The notes beneath the pieces were generated by a model, which had not been told where the DNA came from, searched no databases, and saw only the letters and a list, made by a program, of their open reading frames with translations. Of a DNA stretch of 64,000 nucleotides, positions 12,080 through 23,900 are shown in pieces. This DNA is from Stenocarpella maydis. Lineage: Eukaryota > Ascomycota > Sordariomycetes > Diaporthales > Diaporthaceae. A program made the position numbers and the translations under genes. Every line of letters begins with the position of its first letter. Within the stretch, counting starts at the first letter, position 1. The stretch spans positions 372,001 through 436,000 of the forward strand of contig NQMI01000023.1 in NCBI GenBank assembly GCA_002270565.1, in the 5' to 3' direction.

Positions 12080-13105
12080 ATGTCTGGCTCGAACGAGACG
12101 AGCGGGCCGGACGCTGGCCTCCAGGGCGAAAAGCTGGAGCCGACCACTCTTCCAGCCCAGGCTGCCGACGGCACATCTGAAACATCTGAAATCTCGCAGC
12201 CTACACAGCAGCAACCACATGTTGCGCCGACGCAATCCGAAGACGCAACACCGGAAAGCCCAAGCTCCAGCGACTTATCGGACACTCTGCCATCTCATGC
12301 TGCCGACGGCACATCCGAAACTTCGCAGCCTACACAGCAGGAGCCACATGTTCCGCCTACGCATCCTGGAGACGCAACCCCGGCAAGCTCCAGCGACTTA
12401 TCAGACACGGTGACACAAGGCAAGCGCATTTTTATCGGCAATCTTCGTGTCGAACGAGACCAGGTCTAGGAGATGTTGGTGGCGAAGGGATTTGGCGACG
12501 ATGTCGAATGTCTTCTCGTCACACGCGGTACTAAAAGACGTGGGCGCAATCCGGGACAGTGTTTCATTGAATTTAAAAGCCCAGACGCGGTACAAGCAGC
12601 GCTGGAGTCGTTGCCTGGGGCTTCTATTCAAGGCGGAGAGGTCAAAGTTGGCCTGTGGCTGCGCAAACAGGCAGGGAAGAGTGCTCGCAAACTAGAACGA
12701 TGGGAGAAACACTCTCCTGGTATAGAGGCTGTACCGAAATCAGGCGCGCCAGCTCGCGTGTAGGTCAGTGGACTGGGCGGACCGATCAACCAGGTGGAAA
12801 ACGTCAAGGAGGTGAGGGGATACTTTGAAGGCTTCAAAGTGTTCGTGAACCCTATTCCCCGTTATTGTCGCTTGAAAACTATCACGCCTGACTGACCTGG
12901 ACCCTCAAGGATCGCAATCAGTAAGCGCATGCTTCCCCGCTGGAACAAAAACAAACCTGGCAACCACCATCACTGCTTTGTCGATTTCGAGAGCCTAGAG
13001 GCTGCAAATGATGCCATCCGCGAAATTGATGGTCGAGTCATTCCTACAGGAGGCAGGCTAAAGCTTCGCATACACAGCAATCCTCTGTCGGGCCCTGCGG
13101 ATTGA
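12080..13105 (+). pseudogene. Two-RRM RNA-binding protein gene with two in-frame TAG codons
   Basis: One frame runs from ATG 12080 to TGA 13103-13105, broken by TAG at 12467-12469 and 12761-12763. A Ser/Thr/Gln-rich N-terminus contains a tandem duplication. RRM1 has RNP2 (RIFIGNL), then after the first TAG the helix EMLVAKGFGDD, and RNP1 (GQCFIEF). RRM2 starts right after the second TAG (VSGLGG), continues with VRGYFEGFKV, and after an intron at 12841-12909 (GTTCGT donor, CTGAC branch point, CAAG acceptor) with IAISKRMLPRWNKNKPGN and HCFVDFES. The fold spacing is normal if each TAG stands for one residue, so nothing is missing except two codons. Either the gene is newly dead (both TAGs fit CAG changed at CpA, as in RIP) or the stops are read through. 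The first explanation is simpler. Confidence 0.75.
12160..12411 (+). repeat. Imperfect tandem duplication in the RRM gene N-terminus
   Basis: Two units, about 12160-12290 and 12299-12411, encode the same order of motifs: AADGTSETS, QPTQQ, PHV, DATP and SSSDLSDT. The second copy is shortened. It is a coding-level duplication in a disordered region. Confidence 0.6.
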
Positions 13106-13991
13106 CCTGTGCCCCAAAAATACCCACATCTCTTTTTTTGTAGCGGCCTGACTTTATACTTGGTTGGGAAAAAGTGCCACCGATGTTCATTGCATGAAAC
13201 ATCTTTCTTGTAATCAGCGTAACTCAATCACACCTTGGCGAACGAGAGCAAACCGCGTAACGACGGTGCCTGGTATGGGAACGTACATCAGACCGTTCCT
13301 CTATTATCATCCGCAGAGATCACAGAGCGGCATCAGAAGATGGCATGGAATCAAGTTTGGAGTGAGCATAAGTCTTCCGTGTGGAACATGATAGCCTAAG
13401 CTTTTGTTACTTGCATGATGCTGAACGATTGGTACATTGCTTCGCCCCTTGTGCAATACCTTATTTTCTGCTAACAGTGGGCAATCACGCGGACGCGCCT
13501 CCGGGATGCAGTCAGCTGCAAGTGGTCCATGTGATATCGCCAAAACTTTACATGAAGTCTTCCACTTCGCAAATGGCAATGACATGTAGTGCGTAGAGTA
13601 CGAAGCGGTCATGCCCGCCCGGCGTTTAGCTGTCTTGACGAGATTACATTATTATGTGCCTGAAAAGCCGAGACTCGAACAAAAAGGTAACGCAAGTTCG
13701 TTGCCTAGGTGCCATTGCTGGAAAATTAAATTTCCCGCCCTACTAGAGCCTCTATCAATTCTTCTCTGCCCCGGCTGTTTGACCTGAGCCACCAAAATAC
13801 ATACCCAGGTAGAGATAACTACCCCCGGTACGAAAGGATTTGCTGATCAGACACATTTACCGATGCTTCGCAGGGACGCATCTTGTTTAATTGCTATTCC
13901 CCAAGACACCTTGGCTAGAAACCACCATCTGAGGCCTCACATCTATATGAGTTCGAACTTTCCCCTCGCCAGCAATTGTAATTAGTACTGT
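13106..13991. other. Intergenic, no gene seen
   Basis: This lies between the 3' ends of the convergent RRM and SNG1-like genes. A GACTCGAAC string near 13673 recalls a tRNA B-box but no tRNA folds around it. Confidence 0.5.
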
Positions 13992-15600
13992 CTAAATGCC
14001 TCTCATAAAGCCTCTCTTCCTGATCGGCGGTTCCTGGCCCGCCTTCTTTTCAAGCTCCTTTTCGCCGTCTTCGGTCTCAATAACGTATCGGTCTTTGTTC
14101 TTCTCCTCCTGCCGTTTGTCATGTTCTCCTTTCCACCTCATGAAATAGCAGCAGAATGGAAACAGGATGGTATTGATCGCCGACCACGCAAACAGAACGC
14201 CTACGTTGAGGCCGATTCTGGAGTGCAGGTCAAAGATTAGCTGGCGACTTGCTTCGACGACATGGTGCAGCGGCCACGCATAGCCCCATCCGTAGAACCC
14301 CGGGGCTAGATCCAGGCTGTAGAAACTGGTAGATACGTTGGTTATCACCCAGAAGATCAACCACAAAGATGTCCACGGCTGCCCGACCAACATGGCCGCG
14401 TTCTCACACGCCAGCCCCAGAGCACACATCCCGAGGTAGTTGACCAGCCAGTAGACGATAAAAGTAGCCTTGCCATACGCTGTCGCCCCTTCCGGCGGAG
14501 GCGAGTAAAAATGGCTAGTGGGCCCAGGCCAAAAGGGAATCTGGAAGGCAAGTGAAATTACGGAATAGGCAAGGCTGATAAGACAATACGCTGCAACCGT
14601 GGCAAGCCACCGCCAGATGATAAGCTGCCAGAAATGCAGCGGGGGGTGGCCCCGGGGTTGGATATACTTCATGTGGATCGGGAGGAAGAAACTAAAGGAG
14701 AAGAAGGCCATGATGATGAGATAGATGAGGCCGATGCTGACGGCAGGGGTCGCCACTGCTGGCTTGAAAGGCCGAAGGTCGTAAAGGAGGGGGGTTATAC
14801 CCGGGTTCACTGCTGCGCGCGCCCTGGCTAGGTTCTCTCTGGGAAAGCTGTCGTTGGACATGATAATCCGCGCCCACGTGGGCCCGAACGTGGCGCCAAA
14901 CCCGTCGGTAAACTCGCGCAAGTATGGCGATATGTTACTCTGCGTCGTCGTCGAGTCCCTGGCGGTCTGGATGATGATGTGCACCCCTCCGGTGGGGTCG
15001 TAAGACGAGTTCCCAGTCTCGATGGCCTGCCGCAGGAGGAAAGTGGCATTTGGATTAATGACGACGGCAGCCCAGGCATCCCATCGGTACACAGCCTCGC
15101 GCACCTGAAGAGGGTCGTTGTCATAGTCGGAGGCCGACACGGTGGTGTATCCCAGGGATGGGTTTGGTGATTCGAAGAGCTGTCGAGTCAAGTCCACAAC
15201 GGCTGGGCCCACAATCGGCTCGACGCCGTCGTAGGGCGCGGCTTTGGCGTCAAAGTCAACGACGTTGACAATGACTGAACGCAGGTTGTCCTCGACCCGA
15301 AAGAGGACGGCCCAGTAGAGGGAGAGGATGGCTAGTATGGCAACCAAAAGGATCAAGACTGCACGGCACACGTGAGAATCATAACCAGCGGCCTGTAGAG
15401 GATGAGGTTTCGTACGACTTACCAGTCCGGAACCAAAGAAGGATGACATGACGGCGAACCTTGGACATGTGAGGGTGCCAGAACCCAACGGCATGATGGG
15501 GCTGTTGTTCTCTCAGGCGGTGGGGCCCATGCATCTGTCCATCCTGCTCGTTCGCACCTGCGGCCGAGTCTATCCCATGTTTAGGTTCTGAAGAGTCCAT
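13992..15600 (-). CDS. SNG1: SNG1-family (DUF3533) membrane protein
   Basis: Two exons on the minus strand, 15600-15423 and 15358-13992 (64-bp intron, GTAAGT donor, GTGCAG acceptor), give 514 residues. The junction restores FRTVLILLVAILAILSLYWA, the first membrane helix. A large extracytoplasmic loop with FRVEDNLRSVIVNVVDFD follows, then about five C-terminal membrane segments including AVSIGLIYLIIMAFFSFSFF and WQLIIWRWLATVAAYCLISL. The tail is short, charged and cytosolic. The layout matches yeast Sng1, linked to nitrosoguanidine resistance and plasma membrane lipid asymmetry; the transported substrate, if any, is not known. The start is the only ATG that puts the conserved VGFWHP segment in frame. 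Confidence 0.9.
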
Positions 15601-16313
15601 GTTGATGATGTCAGGCTCAGGCTATACTGCCATCCGAGTTGCCGCTGCTTGTCGACAATTAGAAGTAGGTAACTCTGTTCGCCTGAGCGGCCTCTGCTCT
15701 CACAGGAAAGCCCAGAGCCTCCAGATGCCCTCAAGTAATGCTCAGTTACAGTTCGCTTCCCGCCCGGCGTTTGGGCGACGAATGACTCCAAGGTTGTCAA
15801 AGTGATAGACATGGTGTCGTTGGTTAATTCACAAATACCCAGTAATTATATGCGCCTTGATAAATCAAGCAGCGCGCCATCTGAATCAGCGAAATCGTCA
15901 TACATTCTGATCACTACTGCCCAATACCACACTGGTCTCGCAACTTTGGCGCCAAGAACCAAAAGGCCGGAAAATCGATGATGTCACTAGTGTATGCTAA
16001 CACTGTACAATTGGGAACCCAATCTAAAGACTTAGGCGTCCCATTACCTGAATACCTAGTTGACTACTTTTCACAATAATCTACCAAACCCCACTATTCA
16101 TGCCGTTCACGTCAAGCTCGGCACTCACGTTCGACCATCGGGTTGTCTACTGGACGGCAGTATTCTTTATAAAGACTGTACTCTCGACTCCTGCGCTTCA
16201 GCGTCTAGCGACATTGGAAACCGAAGTGCAGTACATGTGATATCATCCATGGGCTATCTCCTAGATCATAATATCATCTGCTGTATGTAATTGTGGCACT
16301 TGCAGAGTAGTCA

Positions 16314-16318
<5 letters not shown>
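15601..16318. other. Intergenic, no gene seen
   Basis: I searched this stretch for the missing first half of the downstream Clr5 gene and did not find it. Open frames are short and unrecognised. Confidence 0.5.

Positions 16319-16377
<59 letters not shown>
16319..16377. repeat. T42A17 homopolymer tract
   Basis: Forty-two T are followed directly by seventeen A, a near-palindromic homopolymer pair. It sits 12 bp before a splice-acceptor-like TTCTTAG that leads into the Clr5 coding sequence. It may be a genuine insertion or retro-element scar, or an assembly artefact. Confidence 0.95.
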
Positions 16378-16399
16378 GGTCTTCTAACTGTGTTCTTAG

Positions 16400-17689
16400 G
16401 GAGTCGATGTACAAGAAACGTTTGAGGTTATGGGGTTGTTCAAAATACATCAGGGCAAATGCCCGTCCTAAGCACCGTTTGATTTTATGGACGGGCCCAG
16501 ATTCATCCGTCGGGTCACCAGAGGTTTTCCGAACACCAGAAACTATTTTACTCGGTATCCAAGATTATGTCGCGGAACGAAATGACAATGAGAGGCATGG
16601 AAGGGCCATTCAGTGCCGGGTTGAAGTGCCTGTACAAGCGCAAAAGCACATTGAGCACCGAATCTGCCACGAGACGCTCGACGCAGTCTTCACGGGCGCC
16701 GAGACAGGCATGGACATCGAGACGTTCTCCAGATCAGCGGCGGAATTTATCAACTCAGTAGAGTTCTGTCGCGAGCTACTCGGCGAGCACCAAATAGAGG
16801 AGGCGTTTGCAGAGCTGCGGCGCATGCCGGCCAAGATACATGTATTGCTACGAGACGAGCCCCATCACGTCCTGCACGGGCTTTTCTTCGCCACCATCAA
16901 GATGAGCTGGGACGGAGAGGACGCCAAGCCAGAAAATGCCATCCTCAAGGCTCTTCTGGCGTATATTGCCGCCTCCGCGGCGGACCCTTCGCTCGCCTGG
17001 TCCGAGACGCATCCCCTGCGCCGGATCCTCGCGGGGTTCTCTCGGATGGAGAACCGGGCGGATCTTGCGGACGTGACCATCAAGTGTTGGGACTATTTCT
17101 TGACCATGTCAAAACCGCCTGGGGACGATACGGCCGGCAGGTCCTGCGTCATTTCGTCCTTCAGCCTCCCGCGCAACTCCGAGAACGCCCCAAAACGAAA
17201 TGAGGAAGCAGGAAAGTCAAACCAACCTCAGGTGCCCGCATATGAGCGTCTGGGTATTGACAAACGCAGAATACGGTAAGGACCAATTCATTTGTGGTAT
17301 CACCTCTTCTCTATTCCAAGATTAAGTTATCTCCTGGTGTACCAAATACCGAACTGACACTTGCGAGCAGTTTGCAACGCCTCCAAAAAGAAAGGGAAGG
17401 TCGGAAACATGAACCTACATCACCTCAGAAGAGGTCGTTGTTCGGAAGCCAGAGCTATTTGACGTCTGCATACGAGGCAACCGGTCTGAAACCCTGCCTC
17501 AAGCTGTACTCGGATGAGCTCTCGAAAGAGGCCCTTCGTAGGGCCCAACGGAACGAAGACCTGCATCTAGTGTTGCTTCGAATGGCTCGGCTAGACCACA
17601 TGCTTCTGCAGTGGGGCGACGAGGAGAATTCACAACACTTACACCGATATATTATCATGTTCGGTGGCGCCGAGTATCTCTGTACCTAG
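16400..17689 (+). pseudogene. Clr5-domain protein gene, 5' end missing
   Basis: The coding sequence begins abruptly in the second half of the Clr5 domain (MYKKRLRLWG, then SKYIRAN), preceded by an acceptor-like TTCTTAG. It continues to 17275, splices across 17276-17370 (GTAAGG donor, GAGCAG acceptor) and ends at TAG 17687-17689, about 396 residues from the ATG at 16407. Clr5 domains normally start some 45 residues earlier with a W-x-LY-x-E/QNKTL-like helix; that part is not found in the 700 bp upstream, where a T42A17 tract lies. The remainder is helical and unannotated, as usual for the family. Either exon 1 was lost or displaced, or the short ATG-16407 form is made. Clr5 proteins are putative fungal DNA-binding regulators. 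Confidence 0.65.
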
Positions 17690-18568
17690 TCCGAGCATTC
17701 AACCAGCAGGTAGTCAGAATTTCATTGCCACGTGGCTCATCAGCAGACTTCCTACCACCACGGAGTCCCTGGACCGAAAGAGTGTGCAGGTGATCTTAGC
17801 TTTCAAGTTCTCCGTCAATTTCCTAGACTCGCGGCTCCAGGTCTCTGGCGTTTGTTGTCAACAAAGAAAAGATTGCCGGCTTGCCAAGCCCATTTTGAGA
17901 ATGTTCAAGAGTTCTATGTGCTACGAGGAATTCTTCTCGTGTATTTTCACATGATCAATTATTTTCCGTAATTTTCACTTATACTATACTTGGCTCAGGG
18001 TCATGTCAATAAAAGTCGAAGTTTCTCCTGGTAACTTGACCTCTTTTGACTAGTCTCTGGTCCCGCCCCACCTTTCATCAAAACTCAACACTCTACACGC
18101 GCACCGGAGAAGACCAATGCTTCCAAGGTTTCGGTTGGACTAGGTGGGAAAGGGTAATTGATGTTCTGCGCCAGCTACAACACAGTACCTAGGTATCTAG
18201 GTTTGCGCGTGTACGACGAAGTACAAAAAGCCTAACGGTATTCATATCAGCAGTTTTCCTTCTTTAATTCCGTAGGGGTTTATCTAGGTCATTGGCAGTA
18301 GAAAGGGAAGACAAGAAATCCGAGGCCTGCTGACATGGGAGGTCTGACTGCTGCCAGTCAAGTTTGAAGGTTATGCCTGCCAAAAGATCATAAGAACCAA
18401 TCTTCCCAGTTTGGCTATTCGACATTCAGTCTACAAGAGGGTGGATTAGTGGTATCGCAGGGTTTTACTGAGAAGGCAGCGTCGATAACACAGCGCTCGT
18501 ATAAGCTGCCCAGGTACTCTTCTAAAATTGCCACCTATCTGAGGATTTACTCGCTACTTGGAAAATGT
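17690..18568. other. Intergenic, no gene seen
   Basis: This is the spacer between the 3' ends of the Clr5 and monooxygenase genes. It contains no supported feature. Confidence 0.5.
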
Positions 18569-20134
18569 CTACACAACATCCTGCTTGTTGACGCCACTCT
18601 CAGGCTCGTACATAAACCCAAGCTCCTTGAGGGATTTGGCCTGCCGCCCCGTGGTCTCGAATCTGAGTTTCGCCTCGACGTATATCCCCCGTTCCCACTT
18701 CTGCTCGTCGTTCCATACTGGCGGCAGCTTGCCCTTGCTACTGCTGGACTTCTTGACCCATTCGTAGAACTCATCAAGAAGGTCGGCATCGCCAAGCTTG
18801 GGGAAGACGTGGAAGCCCTTGTCGTGCCTCTTGGCTTCCTCCTCCTCCCACCGTGACATCTCTTTCAGGGAAGGCAGTGCCAAGGAGTTCGACCAGACCC
18901 TTGCGAACGCTGCAGCATGTGCCTCAGATACTGGGAAGGGGACGACTCTGATGGGCAGGCCGGGGAAGACGAGAGTGGGGTGGTCGATGTTGAACAAGTG
19001 TTTGTACAGGCCGTATACCCTTTTCCCATCCGAAACCAGCCCGGGAATCAGGCCTTCCAAGAAGGGGAAGCTGAAGAGATACCCCGTGCAGTATAAGATG
19101 GCGTCGAGGTCCTTCTCTACCCGGCCATCAGTGAACCTGACCCCCTTCTCCGCCACGAGGAACTCCTCTATCGCAGGGACCTCCTCGGCTCGGGCGTGCT
19201 CCAAGTTCTCGTCGGGGGTTGGCTCATGTACAGACAGTAGCAGGGGAATCTTGCTGTGCCGGCTGATCTGGGAGGCGATATCCAGCCCCGAAGACGCATT
19301 GCCCACAACAAGCACCTTCTTCCCCGCGTAGGCCTCAGGCACGCGGTATGTCTTCGCATGGGAGATGACCCCGGGATGAGCGGCGTCAAAGTCCTTGATG
19401 TTCTTGACGTCTGGGATGAAGGGCGTTGCGTAGTGACCGTTGGCTACCACGACCGCGTCAAAGGTGTCCTTGGATTTCTGACCATCGATGAGGTTCTCGG
19501 TCTCGATGTCCCACAGGTCATGGTTCCCGTCTCGCCTGAGAGAAACGTCCTTGACCTGCGTTGAAAAGCGGATAAGATGACGGACGTCTTGGGAATATTG
19601 CACGAGGTACTCCTGGACAACTTGGCGCGACGGGAAGATCAGTCCGTCGTGGGGAAAATCCTGATCTCCGTACTTCACTTCACGTGGGGGTCAGTACATT
19701 TTCGAGGCAGCTGTTTTCGGGCCTGGCCTCCATTCAGGGGACAGTATATTCCGTCATATCCGGCCCTCTGGTAAATAGTTCAAGAGACACAAGGGAAACA
19801 AGGAGACAGCGGGAGATTCCATACTGATGGTCCAAGGGATGTTGGTATTGAGGAGTTCATACATCGGCGAAGCGAACAGCGGCGCATCGCTATTTGGGCT
19901 TTTGACGGGAGCGTCCGGAGGGCAGAAGGGGCTCACTTGAGGGACATGCTGGCTTGACGTGGGCTCCCGGCTGTAATACCACACGCCTCCAACCTCAGGA
20001 TTCTGCTCGAAGACGACTACTGAGTCAAAGGCCTGCTGTGCGACAAGGTATTTTGCTGCCGAGAGGCCGCATGGGCCAGCGCCGATGATGGCAATTTTCC
20101 TGACGCCAAAAGCCCCGGAATCAACAGAACCCAT
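18569..20134 (-). CDS. Flavin-containing monooxygenase
   Basis: Two exons on the minus strand, 20134-19825 and 19677-18569 (147-bp intron, GTATGG donor, GTGAAG acceptor), give 472 residues; the junction rebuilds the codon ATG of TIMKYGDQDFPH. The FAD motif is IAIIGAGPCGLSAAKYL at residues 13-30. VVVANGHYATPFIPDV corresponds to the FMO signature region. The NADPH motif VLVVGNASSGLDIA deviates slightly from GxGxSG. A conserved YCTGY follows. FMOs add oxygen to N or S centres of small molecules using NADPH. I preferred the ATG at 20134 over the in-frame one at 20200 because it places the FAD fold at the usual distance. The substrate is unknown. Confidence 0.92.
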
Positions 20135-20907
20135 GGTGCCAGTGGAGCGTAATCGGGTCTGGAAGTGGTTGAAACTCAGAAGGCCGCGTTGTATGAGCAC
20201 GAGGGATGGGGGCTGATCACTGCGCGCCTGACACAGCTCGAGAAACGTGAGGAATTAGTGCGCAGGAAGGAAGTGCCGGTTGCTGGTCGGGAAGCCAGGT
20301 TTGTTTCCTGGCCAGGATGCAGACAGGCCAGGAGGCCACGGGTATGAAGCTGGAGGGGATATGTATGTGTGAATGATTCGAAAGAGGAGTGGTGAGGAAG
20401 AAAAGAAGAGAAAAAACCGTCGCAAGCGAAGCGACCGATCCAGCATTTCTATAGGTGAAGATATCGGCTGCGTGGCGTGACGATTGCGTTGACGTGCTCT
20501 CTCTCCGTATCGGCCTGTCGCGACTCAGCCGGACCGGAGGTGCGGGTCCTCTTTCCCTCGGAGGCGATAACCGGGCCCCGCCCTACCGCCTTCGGAGCGC
20601 ATCAAATCACCAGTTTGCCCAGGTACGTACCCTTGCCCCATCCCCTACCCCTACCCCTACGCCATGTACCAAAGTATCCGCCTGACAAGCTCCTCCCCCT
20701 TCATAGCTCTGCTTCTGGTGCTTCTGGTCACGAACATTCCATCCCGAGCTGCTCTGTTTGCGACCTTCAATGACGCAACCGGCCCGACGACTCATTTAAA
20801 AGCCAGACGCTCATCAGATGGCCGACTTGTCAATCCTCCCAACCACTCCTCAGCGATGATCTAGCCGTCGATCCTTTCCATCGCAGCACGACGTCGCGCC
20901 CGATACG
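20135..20907. other. Intergenic, divergent promoter region with CCCCTA repeats
   Basis: This is the spacer between the divergent monooxygenase and POT1/Cdc13-like genes. Around 20641-20661 it has three CCCCTA-type units, which resemble fungal telomeric repeat units. No gene is seen. Confidence 0.55.
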
Positions 20908-23900
20908 ATGGCAGCTGCAGATGGAGCTGTCGAGCGTTTGCTCGCCACCAAGACAGCGACGCCAATCGCTCAATTGGCCCCCGAACTGCCCGACCAAGCG
21001 ACGCGCAAAGTGCACGGAGAAGTCACCATCACTTGGCCCTTCAGCTCTGTCACTAACAGCCTCGCTTTCCTACTCGCCGAGCCAGACTTCCGACTGCGAC
21101 GCGACAAGGGTCAAGTGCGTATCCAGCTCAACGGCCCCAGCGCCGAGGCAGTTGGGGCATTGGAGCTTGGTAGCGGTGACGAGGTCACCTTGGATCTCGA
21201 CGGTGCCGAGTGGGCAAGGGATGAGGAACCTGCACGCGCACCGGGTTCTCGAGCGGATTGGCAGCTGAAGTTCGCGGGGAAGCTTGCGCTCAAGGTGGGA
21301 TGCTTTTGATCTGCGGCGGGACCCTCTTTCTTACAAACAAGTTGCAGGCCACGCTTGGTGAGACCCAAGAGATCAAGTTCATCAAAATCGACCAGCCTCT
21401 CCCCGCCGAGCCAGACGAGGTGTACGAGCCCATTCCGTACGCCGAGATCGACATCACACTCTTCGACGACGGACCCCTGGTGCCGCATGATGCCAAACCC
21501 GCATTAAACGAGTATGCATCGCCGATATTTATGAAGAGATCGAGAGCTTCTTACGCTCCCCTGTTTGAGTTCAACCTTGACGAAGAACTGGAGGCGGACG
21601 GCGGCAGAAGAGGCAAGGGCCGGAAGCGGCCCAGGTATTCTGTGCAGAATGGCAGATGGAGGTATCGAGAAGAGAGCAGCAGTCCTGAGCCCGAGATACT
21701 CCAGGATTCCCACCCTCCTGATTCGGCGCAAGATGGTGACGTTGAGATGCGAGACACACCTCTGAGACCTCAGATGGCCGACGAAGCGTGTCAAACTTCC
21801 GAGCTGGAGCTACCACCACCACCCCAGAGCGCTACGAATACGCCGTCCGGGGCCCCCGTCATTACAGCAGCTTCGTCGCCACCCCTGGGCGACACGTCTC
21901 CAGGACCATACATGGGCGCCACCACGAATGCCGGAGTCCAAGTGTCGGAGTCGAATCTTGAGGCTGCTGCCCCACCCCAACAACAGCACGCCGCGCCGGC
22001 TGAGCGATCCGCAACGAACCCATTCGCCCCGGCGCAGGGTGCTGCTGTATCTCCTGAGTTTGGGATGTCTCATAGCCTGCATCCTGCGCAAAGCAACCAG
22101 CAGACAACATCATCTCCCCCCGGCGGTGGAAACACAGCGCCGAATCAACCTGGGTCCGTTCAGCCTACCCATTTTCAGGCCGTCTTCGGCCAGTCTGGGT
22201 TTGGTCAGACTGGTTTTGGTCAATCGTCCCATTTCGAGCCTAGTCTTGGCCGACCTTCTGATGTAGCTACTGGTTTTGGGGGCGTGGGAGCACCCCCTGT
22301 AGAGTCGGTGCGGTTTGGATTCGGTGAGCAACCGCAGTCTACATTTGGTGGTATGCCATTTGCATCGTCACAGACGCCGTTCAGTTATCGCGAGGCTCAC
22401 CATCAGTCAGAACGCTACTCTGATCCCCAGCAACGATCGGCTACCGCGTCTCCACCTTCCTACCACTCCAGCGGGCACGTCCTGCAGCATTCCCAACCTC
22501 ACCAGGCCACGGATGAGACCCGCACTCAAGGGCCTGCATTCCAGACAGGCAGCAATGAGACGCCACTATGGGCTCAACAACCGGGCCAATGGCACCCTGG
22601 CCATGATACCCCTGAGGAAACACGCTCCTATGGTAGCGCGTCGGTAGGAACTCCCCAGGGGATGATCCCCCCACGGGTGGAAGACGGAACGAGGAACCGG
22701 GATGAGATAAAGGAGCAAGGTATCCTATCCCGGCCAATCTTCGAACAAGGCGTCCCACGGGAGGCTGTTCCGCATGGCCGAGAATCCTCGGCAGACGAGG
22801 ACGAAAACTCGATGGATAGCGATGAGGCGGCAGACTACGACGAGGACGAGAAAGGGGACGATTACGACATGAGAAACTATGATAGTATTTCCGACGACGA
22901 CGAGGGCCTGGACCCCGAAAGGAGGGCGCCTCTGCCGGACGAGGACCTGCTAGAAGAGGACGAAGACCTTGATGAAGACGAAGAGGATTATGATGAGGAG
23001 GATGAATATGAGCAAGAGGAAGAAGACTACCCAATAGGGTCAGCCTACCGACAACCGATGGCACCAACCGCCCCGGCCCGTCAAGTTCCAAAAGAGCCCA
23101 TTATCATCGACTTGCTCTCGGACTCAGACGATGACGAGGAAGAAGCGCCCCCGCCCCCCAAGAGCCAACTTGGACGCCACCAAATGGACGGCATCGCTAA
23201 ATCCGAGCCCGAGGACGGCCACAGAGGACACTTGGTAGTGGGTATACTTGCGTCCAACCTCCAGCCTCGCCAACGATCTCCCGAGGCTGAGCAAGAGTTC
23301 GAGGAGTCGAACGGATCCGCAGAAGAGGAAGCAGGCGACGAAGGGATGGAATCGCTCCCTGGTGTCAAGGCGCCTGTCGATGGCGACGAAAGTGGCGACT
23401 CTGGAAGTGATGAGCCAAGCGGAGATGACGGCGAGATGGACGTGGATGACCCGACAGATGCCCGACCAAGCAATGATGTGGAGCCGACCAGTGACATTGG
23501 GGTTCCGTATCGCCCAGTAGCCAGCGTACCGGTGGTGGAGGAGGCACACGCGAGCTCCGGCCAGTCGCGCAGTCATAGCGAAGACGATGATGAATCTATC
23601 ATTGACGAGACTGCTGCAAAGGTAGATCCCAGAGTGGGAAGGACACAGGGCACACAACTGGAGACCGGAAGAGAGCTTGGTGACGGGAGCGGGGCCCTGG
23701 GCGAAGAAAATGTCGATACGAACAATAGGGCCGGGCCCCGTCAATCGGAGTCAATAGGACTGGCTGGCAGCTTCCAGACACAACCGGGGGATGTAGCTGC
23801 ATCTTTCGAGACGCAAGTCAAGGGTCCGGCGGCAGGTGAGAACTCATCTTCGCCGCCGGGTCAGGTACGGAGTCCAGCAACCCCACATACGCACCCCGTC

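Noticed and set aside
11823..12413. A 196-codon plus-strand frame over the RRM gene start
   Set aside because: It overlaps the RRM N-terminal repeat in another frame and encodes basic low-complexity sequence without motifs.
13665..13690. tRNA B-box-like GACTCGAAC string
   Set aside because: The flanking bases do not form the T-stem, acceptor stem or A-box on either strand.
22441..23091. A 216-codon minus-strand frame
   Set aside because: It is antisense to the telomere protein's disordered coding region and has no motif.
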